The notes beneath the pieces are model-generated. The model saw nothing but the letters and a program-made list of their open reading frames with translations, had not been told where the DNA came from and ran no database searches. From assembly GCA_001898405.1 (NCBI GenBank), contig MKTW01000010.1:418405-482404 (forward strand): a DNA stretch of 64,000 nucleotides, in the 5' to 3' direction. This stretch comes from Sphingobacteriales bacterium 44-61 (GTDB taxonomy: Bacteria > Bacteroidota > Bacteroidia > Chitinophagales > Chitinophagaceae). The first letter of the stretch is position 1; each line of letters begins with the position of its first letter. The translations under genes and the position numbers were made by a program. Below, piece by piece: positions 52,872 through 61,008 of this stretch.

Positions 52872-53498
52872 TTATAAAGCCGCGTGGAATGCTGGAGTTT
52901 CAGCCAATGGATAAAGTAAAAGGAGAATAGTGGCCAGGTCGCCGTACTGGCCCCGCATTTCTTCCCGAAGGAATTTCATGGCCGATGTCATATGATTCTT
53001 GACTGTGCGTTCAGAAATTTGCAACCGCTCCGCGATTTCGGCCAGACGCATCCCCTGTTCCCGGCTGAGCAGGAAAACCTGTTTTTGCTGGTTCGTAAGT
53101 TTGTTGACAGCTTCCCGGATAAAAGCCAGTACTTCACGGTGTGTTACCCGGTCTTCGCCCTCAAAACCCGCCTGCATTCCTTTTTCTTTCTGGAGTTCCG
53201 CCAGGATCAGTGTTTCCTTGGCCCGCCTCCGGAAGATTTGATAGGCTTCATTGTGAGCCATCCGGAACAGATAACTGCCCAGGTTCCCAATCTGCTCAGC
53301 CTGTTCCCGCCGTTGCCAGATCCGGAGAAATATTTCATTGACGGTATCGGAGGCTGTCTCCGCCGAGCCCGATAGCTTGAGGATATAGGCATACAACTTA
53401 TGCCGGTAGGCATGGAACAGCACCCGGAAAGCATCCTCGCTTCCCTCCGCCAGTTGCCGCAGCAACTCTTGCTCATTATATGGTGGCTGATCTTGCAC
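52872..53498 (-). CDS. fecI: FecI-type ECF RNA polymerase sigma factor
   Basis: This 208-residue protein starts at a GTG at 53498. Region 2 is FRVLFHAYRHKLYAYILKLSGSAETASDTVNEIFLRIWQRR. Region 4 is LTNQQKQVFLLSREQGMRLAEIAERLQISERTVKNHMTSAMKFL. It has no extra C-terminal domain. It is the first gene of the FecI-FecR-SusC-SusD-TlpA-DsbD cluster, all on the minus strand. Confidence 0.93.
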   Translation of the reverse strand: MQDQPPYNEQELLRQLAEGSEDAFRVLFHAYRHKLYAYILKLSGSAETASDTVNEIFLRIWQRREQAEQIGNLGSYLFRMAHNEAYQIFRRRAKETLILAELQKEKGMQAGFEGEDRVTHREVLAFIREAVNKLTNQQKQVFLLSREQGMRLAEIAERLQISERTVKNHMTSAMKFLREEMRGQYGDLATILLLLYPLAETPAFHAAL

Positions 53499-53733
53499 CC
53501 GCTAAAAATAAGGAAATCCCTTTACTTGAACAGACAGGCTCCGTTACCAAATTGTTGCACAAGGCTGCTATAAAGCGTAGAAATACAAGAAACTATAGAG
53601 GCTTGTATAGATTTACAAAAAAGGGAGATTATTCCTGATACAAAGCCACAAGGAGCGGATTGACTGAGTGGGATCGTTGGTTGGGAGAATCTATAAAATG
53701 AATCTTTCCCTAGCAGTATAGTATTTTTGCTGT

Positions 53734-54147
53734 ATGGAGATCAACTTTAGTTCAAAGGTAAACAACCTGACCGCAGATAACGGTGAGCATTATTTCAAAG
53801 AGGAGGAAGAACTGACCTGGCAGGTAAGTATACAGCCATCGGAAGGCCAATACAAATTACAAATGACGCATGGAGACGGCTCTACCGACCGTAATTTTTT
53901 GCTACAGGAATATGAACTCCGGGAAAAGGAGGCATCAGATAATACGATTCTGTTTGAAGTATATCATCAGGCAAAAAAACTGGGCAGCCTTCATTTTCGT
54001 TTGCCCCTGCAGTTAAGTTACCCGGTATCATCAGTCGTAATGCAGTTTGATAAACTTCCGGAAAATCCTGCTGCACTTTTGCTTGCTTTCAAACGGCTCT
54101 CGGATTTCGTAATCACCTTAGACACGGACGAAGATGTGGCCCTTTAG
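53734..54147 (+). CDS. Hypothetical protein, first gene of an HELLH two-gene unit
   Basis: This 137-residue acidic protein without signal is predicted to be mostly beta (ELTWQVSIQPSEGQYKLQMTH, LLQEYELREKEASDNTILFEVYH, GSLHFRLPLQLSYPVSSVVMQF). No family is recognised. It overlaps the next gene by 14 bp, which implies coupled translation. A TATTTTTG box at 53722-53729 ends 4 bp before the ATG, so the transcript may be leaderless. It could be an antitoxin or specificity factor; this is inference. Confidence 0.55.
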   Translation: MEINFSSKVNNLTADNGEHYFKEEEELTWQVSIQPSEGQYKLQMTHGDGSTDRNFLLQEYELREKEASDNTILFEVYHQAKKLGSLHFRLPLQLSYPVSSVVMQFDKLPENPAALLLAFKRLSDFVITLDTDEDVAL

Positions 54148-54886
54148 AAAACACCAATCTTTCCCAATGGAGGATTCACCGGACATGTCAAAACTGATTG
54201 ACAATAGAAACCAGGAGGTTTGGAATGTAGTGAAAAGCAGGTATGACGTAAATGTTGTATTTCATGGCAGCCGGGAACACCATGTGTTTTACCAGAACGA
54301 CATGGCCCGTATTTCGATACCGGCAGGGGATTACTCAGCAGACAGCTTTACCCACGAATTGTTACATCTATACCTGGAAGTAAAAGAGTTCAGGCTTTCC
54401 GGTTTTGTACTTCTCTTTCTAAAAGAAAACAAGCGGATCAGCAGCATTCTTACGATCGGCTTATTACATCATATCAGTAATGTAATTGACCATGCGAAAA
54501 TGCTGCCTCTCTACCTGCAAATGGGATTTAAGCGGGAACTGTTTTTGATGGATTACTGTGAACGTAAGTGTGAAGAGTATCACCTTACTATCATAGAAGC
54601 AGGTTTTCAAAAAGATTCTTTGCTGCGGGTCACAGCAATTGACCTGTACATAGGAAAATTCTTCGCTATCAAATCTTGTCCTAATCCTTCATTCGATTAC
54701 ACCCCGTTTCTTTCTCGTATGCGAGAGGCAGAGCCTTCGCTTTATGAGATACTCGATAAATTCTGGAAGGCTGTTGTTACTTTGAATATAGAAACGACAG
54801 AACTGCACTATCACCTTGAGTTGGCGGGCGATTTTAAAGACGAATTGGAACAGTGGTTGGCACTCAATGTGTCAGAACAGCAATAG
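54134..54886 (+). CDS. Putative zinc metalloprotease-like protein (HELLH motif)
   Basis: This 250-residue protein has FTHELLHLYLEV at about 72-83; the HELLH at 74-78 fits the zincin HExxH pattern. A possible third ligand is among the Glu and His of EVKEF or the later YCERKCEEYH. The rest is helical and not recognised. No signal peptide is present, so it should act in the cytoplasm. Its start lies within the upstream gene (14-bp overlap), so the two proteins probably function together. Confidence 0.55.
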   Translation: MWPFRKHQSFPMEDSPDMSKLIDNRNQEVWNVVKSRYDVNVVFHGSREHHVFYQNDMARISIPAGDYSADSFTHELLHLYLEVKEFRLSGFVLLFLKENKRISSILTIGLLHHISNVIDHAKMLPLYLQMGFKRELFLMDYCERKCEEYHLTIIEAGFQKDSLLRVTAIDLYIGKFFAIKSCPNPSFDYTPFLSRMREAEPSLYEILDKFWKAVVTLNIETTELHYHLELAGDFKDELEQWLALNVSEQQ

Positions 54887-55025
54887 CTTGCTCTTTGCTG
54901 ATGAACGCTGGATCTTGTTGCATTGCTTTCAAGACATAGGTCAATTTATTGAAACTATTAGAGAAAGCATATAGTGTAAAGCGTTTCGGCTTAGCTTGTA
55001 AAAGACCAGCAACATCTAAGTTATC
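54864..55025 (-). pseudogene. Possible 3' remnant of a gene on the minus strand
   Basis: On the minus strand an open frame of about 50 codons (LDVAGLLQAKPKRFTLYAFS, then KLTYVLKAMQQDPAFISKEQ) ends at a TGA at 54864-54866. It has an in-frame stop just upstream and no suitable start. The composition looks like real protein. It probably is the tail of a gene destroyed by rearrangement at this cargo boundary. Its 3' end overlaps the convergent HELLH gene by 23 bp. It was not assigned to a family. Confidence 0.3.
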
Positions 55026-55094
55026 TTAGAAATTTAGAACATGAAGGCTGTGTAAACAGTAGCCGATTAGCATCATACTCAAAAAAACGCCATA

Positions 55095-55529
55095 ATGAAA
55101 TGGATAATTTATTTCTCTTGTCTATTAACGACCATTCAAGGATTGGCACAGGATTCACAAGATTCCAAAAGAATGATCTTCCCCCAGGAAACACCCGTTT
55201 CGTTCGACCTGCTCCCGGACAGCAACTGGCAACGCTTTACGCCATCCCTGGCGGAGATCGACAGTGCCGACAGATACCTGATGACCTGGCTCAGCCGTGA
55301 AACCCCCGCAGACCGCAATCCACCCGCCCTGAACCTATATTACCGCCAATACGTCGGCATTCTCCGGAACGGGAAGAGGTACGTCTACATCAATGCCGCC
55401 TGCCGCAAGCCGGATTATTTTACCAAAAACACCCTCTATCCCAGGGGTGGCGGGAATTGCTATTTTCGGGCATTGATTGATCTGAAAACGAACGAGGTGA
55501 TTACCCTGCTTTTCAACGCTCCCAGGTAG
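55095..55529 (+). CDS. Small secreted hypothetical protein
   Basis: This 144-residue protein has signal peptide MKWIIYFSCLLTTIQGLAQ. The mature part is polar with conserved-looking aromatic residues (LNLYYRQYVGILRNGKRYVYINAACRKPD, GGGNCYFRALIDLKTNEV) and two cysteines that might pair. I recognise no family. It is flanked by non-secreted, defence-like genes, so it may be an unrelated insertion in the island. Confidence 0.6.
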   Translation: MKWIIYFSCLLTTIQGLAQDSQDSKRMIFPQETPVSFDLLPDSNWQRFTPSLAEIDSADRYLMTWLSRETPADRNPPALNLYYRQYVGILRNGKRYVYINAACRKPDYFTKNTLYPRGGGNCYFRALIDLKTNEVITLLFNAPR

Positions 55530-55592
55530 TGTCGGACTTTCTATTGAATAAATCCGGCAATAAGCGATCTTTAAGGAAAGCAAAAGGTGTTT

Positions 55593-56075
55593 ATGAAACC
55601 AGCCAATCAGCAAGAGATAATGTTATATACACGCATGGGCGAAGCCATCTGCCAGATTCAGATCCTGGAGCAGGCATTAACCCATTGTCTGACGCTTAAA
55701 TTGAATCCCGATGTGGCAGAAAGCGAAGCAAATAACTTTCTGCTGCAACAGCAACAAAAAACATTTGGTACCGCAGTCAGGCTGGCCGCAAAAAAAGGTG
55801 CTTACCCGGAGGAATTACAGAAATCATTGGAGGAGTTATTAGACCAGCGAAATTGGCTAGTCCATCACGCCATGCGCGATAGCCAGCAGGGAAATCGGAT
55901 TGTCGTTATGGAATCCATACTGAAAAAAGTAAAATCCATTACCGACAAAGCAGAAAAACTCCAACAACTATTGGAGTGGGACTTGATAGACTTTTCTGCG
56001 TCTAAAGGGCGCAACGTGTCCAGGCTGATAGAAATGATGATACGGGAGAAGGGACCAAGACCTGTCGGAATATAG
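55593..56075 (+). CDS. Small HEPN-like protein (RNWLVH motif)
   Basis: The protein has about 160 residues from the ATG at 55593; an in-frame GTG lies two codons before. It is all-helical. LLDQRNWLVHHAMRD (about 82-96) contains R86-N87-x3-H91, the RX4H pattern of HEPN ribonucleases with the usual polar residue after the Arg. The first helix (MGEAICQIQILEQALTHCL) is like that of many HEPN proteins. This call is from motif and helical layout only. It could also be an inactive relative. Confidence 0.5.
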   Translation: MKPANQQEIMLYTRMGEAICQIQILEQALTHCLTLKLNPDVAESEANNFLLQQQQKTFGTAVRLAAKKGAYPEELQKSLEELLDQRNWLVHHAMRDSQQGNRIVVMESILKKVKSITDKAEKLQQLLEWDLIDFSASKGRNVSRLIEMMIREKGPRPVGI

Positions 56076-56229
56076 AGCAACCAAACTTTAAATGTAGCCA
56101 ACCTGCGGAGTCGGACCGGCAACCCAAATTTAGCTTCAACTTCCTCTTTTGATAGGTCTGTAAATTCGATTAATTTTAAGGGATAACCCAAGCTGGTCGA
56201 GTGACCTTTCTGCCTAAAATCGAGCGTTA

Positions 56230-57264
56230 ATGATACCCGAAAGAATACAAGCACTGTTTGAGTTTATTGACTTCCTGGATTTCAATAAAAAGGATTTAAT
56301 TGAAATCTATTTACCATTATGTAATAAAATCAGCTTGTTGGCGGAGGAACGGTCTCAGCTAAAGCCAGATAATAATTACAAGGATAAGTTACGTTACGAT
56401 ATTGTGCAGGCCGAAATTTCGGAAAAATTCACACCGATAACCGAGAAAATTTACAAACCGGTTGTTGGCAAGCTATTGGATCTTGGAATATGGTCGGGAG
56501 ATGCGGAGCATTCAAGTTTTTGGAACAACAATGTCCGAGCTATTTCAGATTTCAAAAGAGACTTCAACCCGGAAGACATACCAACGGTATTAAGCTATAA
56601 GAAAAAGTATCTTGATTTTCGAACTGAAACCAACTCCAATTTTCTATCCCTCCAGATGATATTCCAAGATTTGGACCAGGTGCTTAAAGAACTTTTCGAC
56701 TTTTTCAAAGACACAGACGAAAATGAGTTTGATTATTTTGAGGCCAAAACCATTGCAGTGGGCAGTATGGAAGAAGCCGCAAAAGAAATCGTTGCTAATA
56801 AAGGCAAAAATGTGAAATTCTCTATCCCCCTGGATAGTATCTCTGCTGGAGTTAACAGTAAGCCTGGACTGCAAAAATTAACTACTATCAAAAACATATT
56901 CAACATGGGCGATAATATTCATGTAGGCGATATAACCGGCAATGCGGGTCAAATAATTATTGGAAAAGAGATCAGAATAGCTGAATCCTTCAATGATAGG
57001 AAACATACCGCAGATAAAATCACTGAATTGATTGATCTGGTCCGTAACGAGCAAGGCCTTTCTGATGAGCAAAAGCAGTCTTTAGTTGATGACTTCACAA
57101 AAGTGAAATCGGAAGTACTGTCAGACAAGCCTGATAAGTCGAAAATAGCCGGTTGGTTATCTAACGTTAGTAGGATGATGGACAAATTGGTTCATATGCA
57201 TCATATCACCAAAGCTGTTCAATGGGTATTCGATTGTCTCAATTTTGTCGCCAAACAATTTTAA
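56230..57264 (+). CDS. Hypothetical helical protein with GDITGNAG-type motif
   Basis: This is a 344-residue protein. Residues 1-180 are long amphipathic helices. Residues about 210-255 hold FNMGDNIHVGDITGNAGQII, then IGKEIRIAESF. That is a short beta-like motif of the form G-D-x-I-x-V-G-D-I-x-G-x-x-G-x-x-I-G, seen in several uncharacterised conflict proteins. A C-terminal helical bundle (about 255-344) follows. No catalytic residues or signal peptide are visible. It stands 107 bp before the IrrE-like gene on the same strand. Confidence 0.5.
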   Translation: MIPERIQALFEFIDFLDFNKKDLIEIYLPLCNKISLLAEERSQLKPDNNYKDKLRYDIVQAEISEKFTPITEKIYKPVVGKLLDLGIWSGDAEHSSFWNNNVRAISDFKRDFNPEDIPTVLSYKKKYLDFRTETNSNFLSLQMIFQDLDQVLKELFDFFKDTDENEFDYFEAKTIAVGSMEEAAKEIVANKGKNVKFSIPLDSISAGVNSKPGLQKLTTIKNIFNMGDNIHVGDITGNAGQIIIGKEIRIAESFNDRKHTADKITELIDLVRNEQGLSDEQKQSLVDDFTKVKSEVLSDKPDKSKIAGWLSNVSRMMDKLVHMHHITKAVQWVFDCLNFVAKQF

Positions 57265-57371
57265 AAGTAATATGCAAGATTGATTGTCCGTGCCCCAATC
57301 AATGAACATCAATGCCTGTTCGAATCGGCTTAATCTACTATTCTTCAGGTTATTTTAAAAAAACGGCCAGT

Positions 57372-57809
57372 ATGAACGCTAAGAATAGGCTGCTAAATGA
57401 AATCTGCAAAAATGGAAACCTGGAAAATCACCGGGAACCACTTGCTTCTTTGCTGGATTTGATCATTGAATCCGGGGTGAAAATATCTACCCGCTATGAT
57501 ACGCCGGCTTCCAACTATGAGGCATTTGTGGATACTGACAAGCGGATAAGGATAAGCTTGGTTAATGTGGATGATCCACTCGATATTGTTTGGAAGATCA
57601 TGCACGAATTTGGTCATTATCATTCAGGAAAAAGAAAGCCAGAAGATCATACTATGGACAGGGAGGAACTTGCCTGGCGTCATGCTGATAATATCCTTCT
57701 GCAGTTTCCTTATTTTATTCCCTTTAAAGAGCAGTATGAGACGTGTAAGCAAAGCTGCCTTCATTCTTACTACGAGTATTACCGGTTGAAAAATCAATCC
57801 CCTGTATAA
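57372..57809 (+). CDS. ImmA/IrrE-family metallo-endopeptidase
   Basis: This protein has about 145 residues from ATG 57372; an ATG at 57312 would add 20 residues. The zinc motif HEFGH is at 78-82 in WKIMHEFGHYHSGKR, and the third ligand is probably Glu in REELAWRHAD (about 98-104). This is the pattern of ImmA/IrrE proteases, which cut regulators such as XRE repressors in response to stress or phage signals. It lies 3 bp upstream of the HEPN-like gene at 57813, so protease and HEPN protein are very probably translated together. No HTH domain is fused. Confidence 0.88.
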   Translation: MNAKNRLLNEICKNGNLENHREPLASLLDLIIESGVKISTRYDTPASNYEAFVDTDKRIRISLVNVDDPLDIVWKIMHEFGHYHSGKRKPEDHTMDREELAWRHADNILLQFPYFIPFKEQYETCKQSCLHSYYEYYRLKNQSPV

Positions 57810-57812
57810 AGT

Positions 57813-58886
57813 ATGTTTGTCCTCAACAGATTTTTTGTAGCACTGGATAATGCGATCAGGTTGTCCCAATCTGATCTGCCACAAGAAAAACAGATTGCTG
57901 TTATTCTCTTTGATCACATGATAGAAATTGTACTCTTCAATGCGGTCAGGGCATCGTTTGAATGGCCCGGAGTTTTATCAATACAGGAAGTGCTTGATGC
58001 CAAATCGAGAAAAAATATACTGCATAAGTATGACACGGTAATTGCATTTTTAAAGAAACACGGATATATCCAGGGCAATGACCAGGCATTGCTTTCGTTC
58101 ACGCATGGCATACGGAATGAAATCTATCACAAAGGCAGTTCGGAGATTGAAAAGACAATACTGGCCCTGTCCATTTATTTTGACTTCATCAAAAAAAATA
58201 AAGCCGCACTTACCAGGCGCCACGGCCTAACTGGGATTAGCAGCGAGCCGGGCCATCATCCTATTGAGTTTGGACAGGGATTACCAAAAGATCCACTTGA
58301 ACAGATAACCGGAACAGAAGAATACATAAGCAAGACTTTTGATTTTCTCATCAGCAAGCTACCGGAACTCGGCAGATTTCAGGACCTGGCGAATCAATAT
58401 TGCGCAAAACTCGTGACCGATATTGAAAGAAATCTTGAATACATCAGGCAAACCAGCAAAACACTAAATTTTTATGATGCAATCGCATCATCTACATTGG
58501 GAAATACTGCACCCGTATTTCGTGAGTTTGCCAGGAAGGGAACGAAGCCGAAATCAATTGACAGTATACTGTTGACTTCGGAATATTTTAGAAACTATGA
58601 GGAAATACTGGATGACTATTCTTCTGCACAGGAACGGATGACCCGATCAAAATCATTGCTGAAGCAATCAAGGGCAGGGAAAAAAGGTAAATATCCATAT
58701 TGGTTGAAGATGCCAAGAATAAAAGAGCGGATTGCCAAACTAAAAAAAGACAGCATAGAAGTGGCTATTCAAAATTTCGGCGGGATTACCAGCGAATTAA
58801 ACGCTCTTCACCAGGATTCCTCCTTTGCTTCAGTCATTTTTGACGGTTATGAAATGGTGTTGTTTGATCGCTACCGGGGCAAATAA
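57813..58886 (+). CDS. HEPN-like protein with C-terminal helical extension (RNEIYH motif)
   Basis: This is a 357-residue protein. Residues about 1-140 form a helical bundle with FTHGIRNEIYHKGSSEIEK. R101-N102-x3-H106 is the catalytic RX4H of HEPN nucleases. Residues about 140-300 are an unknown helical or linker part. The basic segment SKSLLKQSRAGKKGKYPYWLKMPRIKERIAKLKKD (about 283-316) may touch nucleic acid. It follows the IrrE protease by 3 bp. Ribonuclease toxin activity is inferred from the motif. Confidence 0.62.
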   Translation: MFVLNRFFVALDNAIRLSQSDLPQEKQIAVILFDHMIEIVLFNAVRASFEWPGVLSIQEVLDAKSRKNILHKYDTVIAFLKKHGYIQGNDQALLSFTHGIRNEIYHKGSSEIEKTILALSIYFDFIKKNKAALTRRHGLTGISSEPGHHPIEFGQGLPKDPLEQITGTEEYISKTFDFLISKLPELGRFQDLANQYCAKLVTDIERNLEYIRQTSKTLNFYDAIASSTLGNTAPVFREFARKGTKPKSIDSILLTSEYFRNYEEILDDYSSAQERMTRSKSLLKQSRAGKKGKYPYWLKMPRIKERIAKLKKDSIEVAIQNFGGITSELNALHQDSSFASVIFDGYEMVLFDRYRGK

Positions 58887-58932
58887 TAAACTGCCGTTGT
58901 TGGGAACCCTGACGGCAATCGGCGAAATTGAT

Positions 58933-58940
58933 TACCTTTG
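58933..58940 (+). promoter_or_regulatory. Bacteroidota -7 box upstream of the DUF3800 gene
   Basis: TACCTTTG matches the TAnnTTTG consensus. It lies in the 188-bp gap before the DUF3800 gene and would give a 5' leader of about 130 nt. The -33 element is not clear. It suggests that the DUF3800-HEPN pair has its own promoter. Confidence 0.4.
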
Positions 58941-59074
58941 AACGATGATTTCGGTCTGGTCAAATACACTCCTTCCTCTGCACATCTCCAAACACGGGGA
59001 GCGACGAAGATTTTGCATGTTAAGCCACTTAGACATCTGACTATTTTCAGTATCACGTTTCAAACATTTTCAAA

Positions 59075-60190
59075 ATGGCGATCTATTGCGATGAGTCCGG
59101 CTTTACCGGAAATGATCTTTTGCATGAAAAACAACCCTGGTTTGTTTATGCAGCATTAAACATTGAGGAGGACGAAGCTGTCCGGTTCCGGGATAAAATA
59201 AAGTCCAAATACCACCTGCAGGGCGAAATCAAAGGAAAAAATCTTGTGAAGTCCGGTGCCGGACAGAAGGCCCTGCGTTTGTTGTATGAGGAATATGCAC
59301 CAAAAGTCAGGATCGTTTACCATCACAAGAAATATGCATTGTCCGCAAAATATTTCGAGTATGTTTTTGAGCCGGTTATTTCAAATCATAACAGTTTTTT
59401 TTACCGAATGGAATTTAACAAGTTTATAGCCCATCTTGTCTTTAGCTCTTTTGAACCTAAAAAGGATGATGCAGAGAATATTTATTTGAAATTCCAGGAA
59501 CTCTTGCGGGGAAATGATTGGGAAGGTTTATTTGTGCTGCTCAAAAGTTCACAGATGCCTAACCCGCTTGTGGAATTGGTTGCGACATTTACCTTGATCC
59601 ACAAAGACCGTATCCTGAATGAGATTACTACTAATGGCGAAATTGATTACTGGATACTTGATCTGGCACAGAATGGTCTATATGACCTGCTTAGGATCTG
59701 GAGTGTGGATGCAGGTCTGCTAAAGGTAATATGTGACGAGTCCAAACCTTTGAAAGATGCGGTGTCAAGAATACCAAACTTCAGTGTATTGAACCAGGAA
59801 CTCAGGTTTTGGGATCCCTTTGGCAAAGGGGCCACACCGGTAAATTTTTCAATCAGTGAACCCATTCAATTCGCATCATCTAAAGACTACGCCGGGTTGC
59901 AACTGGCCGATCTTTTTGCTTCATCCGTCGCCTGGTCACTGAATAACCCTTCCGCATCTTTCACTAAATTTATTGATAGCTTCAATGATACTCTTTTCGG
60001 TAAGACCCGTGATTTTTGTGTCGCACCTGAGACTGGCAAATTTCTTATTCCGGGTACCAGACGTTTTGAATTTAATATAATGGCACTGAATAGGCTTACC
60101 CAATTTTCTAAAATCTCGCCTGCTAATGCAGGAACAATATTCATGGATTTTCTGAAAGAAGGGGTCAGATTAGTTACAAATAAGAAATAA
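59075..60190 (+). CDS. DUF3800 domain-containing protein
   Basis: This is a 371-residue protein. It opens with AIYCDESGFTGNDLL, where D-E-S-G at about 6-9 carries the acidic residue of the RNase H-like DUF3800 fold. The later LQLADLFASSVAW near 272-284 holds the second conserved Asp. The family is common in defence islands and mobile elements and is thought to act on nucleic acids. The C-terminal third is longer than the minimal domain. It lies 19 bp upstream of an HEPN gene, so the two likely form one system. Confidence 0.82.
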   Translation: MAIYCDESGFTGNDLLHEKQPWFVYAALNIEEDEAVRFRDKIKSKYHLQGEIKGKNLVKSGAGQKALRLLYEEYAPKVRIVYHHKKYALSAKYFEYVFEPVISNHNSFFYRMEFNKFIAHLVFSSFEPKKDDAENIYLKFQELLRGNDWEGLFVLLKSSQMPNPLVELVATFTLIHKDRILNEITTNGEIDYWILDLAQNGLYDLLRIWSVDAGLLKVICDESKPLKDAVSRIPNFSVLNQELRFWDPFGKGATPVNFSISEPIQFASSKDYAGLQLADLFASSVAWSLNNPSASFTKFIDSFNDTLFGKTRDFCVAPETGKFLIPGTRRFEFNIMALNRLTQFSKISPANAGTIFMDFLKEGVRLVTNKK

Positions 60191-60209
60191 CCACCACAAA
60201 GAATTTAAG

Positions 60210-60668
60210 ATGGGAAACTTCTATCATCTGGAAATGGAATTCATCCAACGCACACTGGCATTACTGGATCAGTATGATGAATTAAAAGAAGGCTTTCCTT
60301 TTGAACAGCAGTATAACCATACATTGCTCACGAATTGTCTGCTGGGTCTTGTTGTCCTTCCTAAAGAAAAAATATTTGACCATATTACGGATGACTCCCT
60401 GGAAACACTAAATGATTATGGCCTTGTTCATTCCTATATTAATCCCGGATTAGGAACCACGAGAGTATTTTTCCGGCGTCTGCGAAATGCGGTGGCACAT
60501 TTTGGAATTGAATTTTTATCAGAAACACCTGACTTTTTGATCGATAAAATAAAATTTACGGATGTCCGTGGCGGCATCGTCATTGCGATCTTCACCGTTG
60601 AAGAGTTTCCGGTGTTTATCAGATTCTTCGCACAAACGTTGTTGACGAATATGGCACAAGTTGGCTAA
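60210..60668 (+). CDS. pEK499_p136-type HEPN family protein
   Basis: The protein has 152 residues. The pattern FIQRTLALLDQYDEL ... FEQQYNHTLLTNCLLGLVVLPKEK is the hallmark of the HEPN pEK499_p136 family. The catalytic RX4H is R92-N93-x3-H97 in RRLRNAVAHFGIEFL. Members are predicted ribonucleases often coupled to another toxin or antitoxin gene. It is probably co-transcribed with the DUF3800 gene. Confidence 0.82.
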   Translation: MGNFYHLEMEFIQRTLALLDQYDELKEGFPFEQQYNHTLLTNCLLGLVVLPKEKIFDHITDDSLETLNDYGLVHSYINPGLGTTRVFFRRLRNAVAHFGIEFLSETPDFLIDKIKFTDVRGGIVIAIFTVEEFPVFIRFFAQTLLTNMAQVG

Positions 60669-61008
60669 GGTTAGACTCCTTTTACAATAACCTCCTCAGA
60701 TAATTCTCAACAAACTTCCTCTTGATCGAATCAATCGAGTGGTACTGGTCAGTGCTGGCCCCCCCCGCCATGATCCACGTCCGTTTATACTAATTCCTTG
60801 GCAGAAAAGGCGTCTCAATAGAGGCTGAAATATGTCCGGCAGTTAGTATAGATGTTCCAGCACCTTTGGCTAGCCCCTTAGTTTTATTAAATGCCTTTAT
60901 TAATCATTGATTTTCAAGTTATTTTGTAACTGATCTATATGATTTAATTGACAGCATAAATTATTTATATGCGTTAATTTTATTGATACTAACTGTAACA
61001 AGTCTGCT
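60669..61008. other. Gap before gajA with a minus-strand gene remnant
   Basis: This 340-bp region has no complete gene. On the minus strand 60682-60786 is open after a TAG and reads YKRTWIMAGG, then STDQYHSIDSIKRKFVENYL and a stop, probably the tail of a lost gene. A run of eight C is at 60759-60766 in this remnant. The right part (60900-61008) is AT-rich and should contain the gajA promoter. Confidence 0.4.

Noticed and set aside
53734-60668. Classical HigBA/RelBE-type toxin-antitoxin pair
   Set aside because: No small RHH or XRE antitoxin gene is next to the HEPN genes, and sizes and order do not match known pairs.
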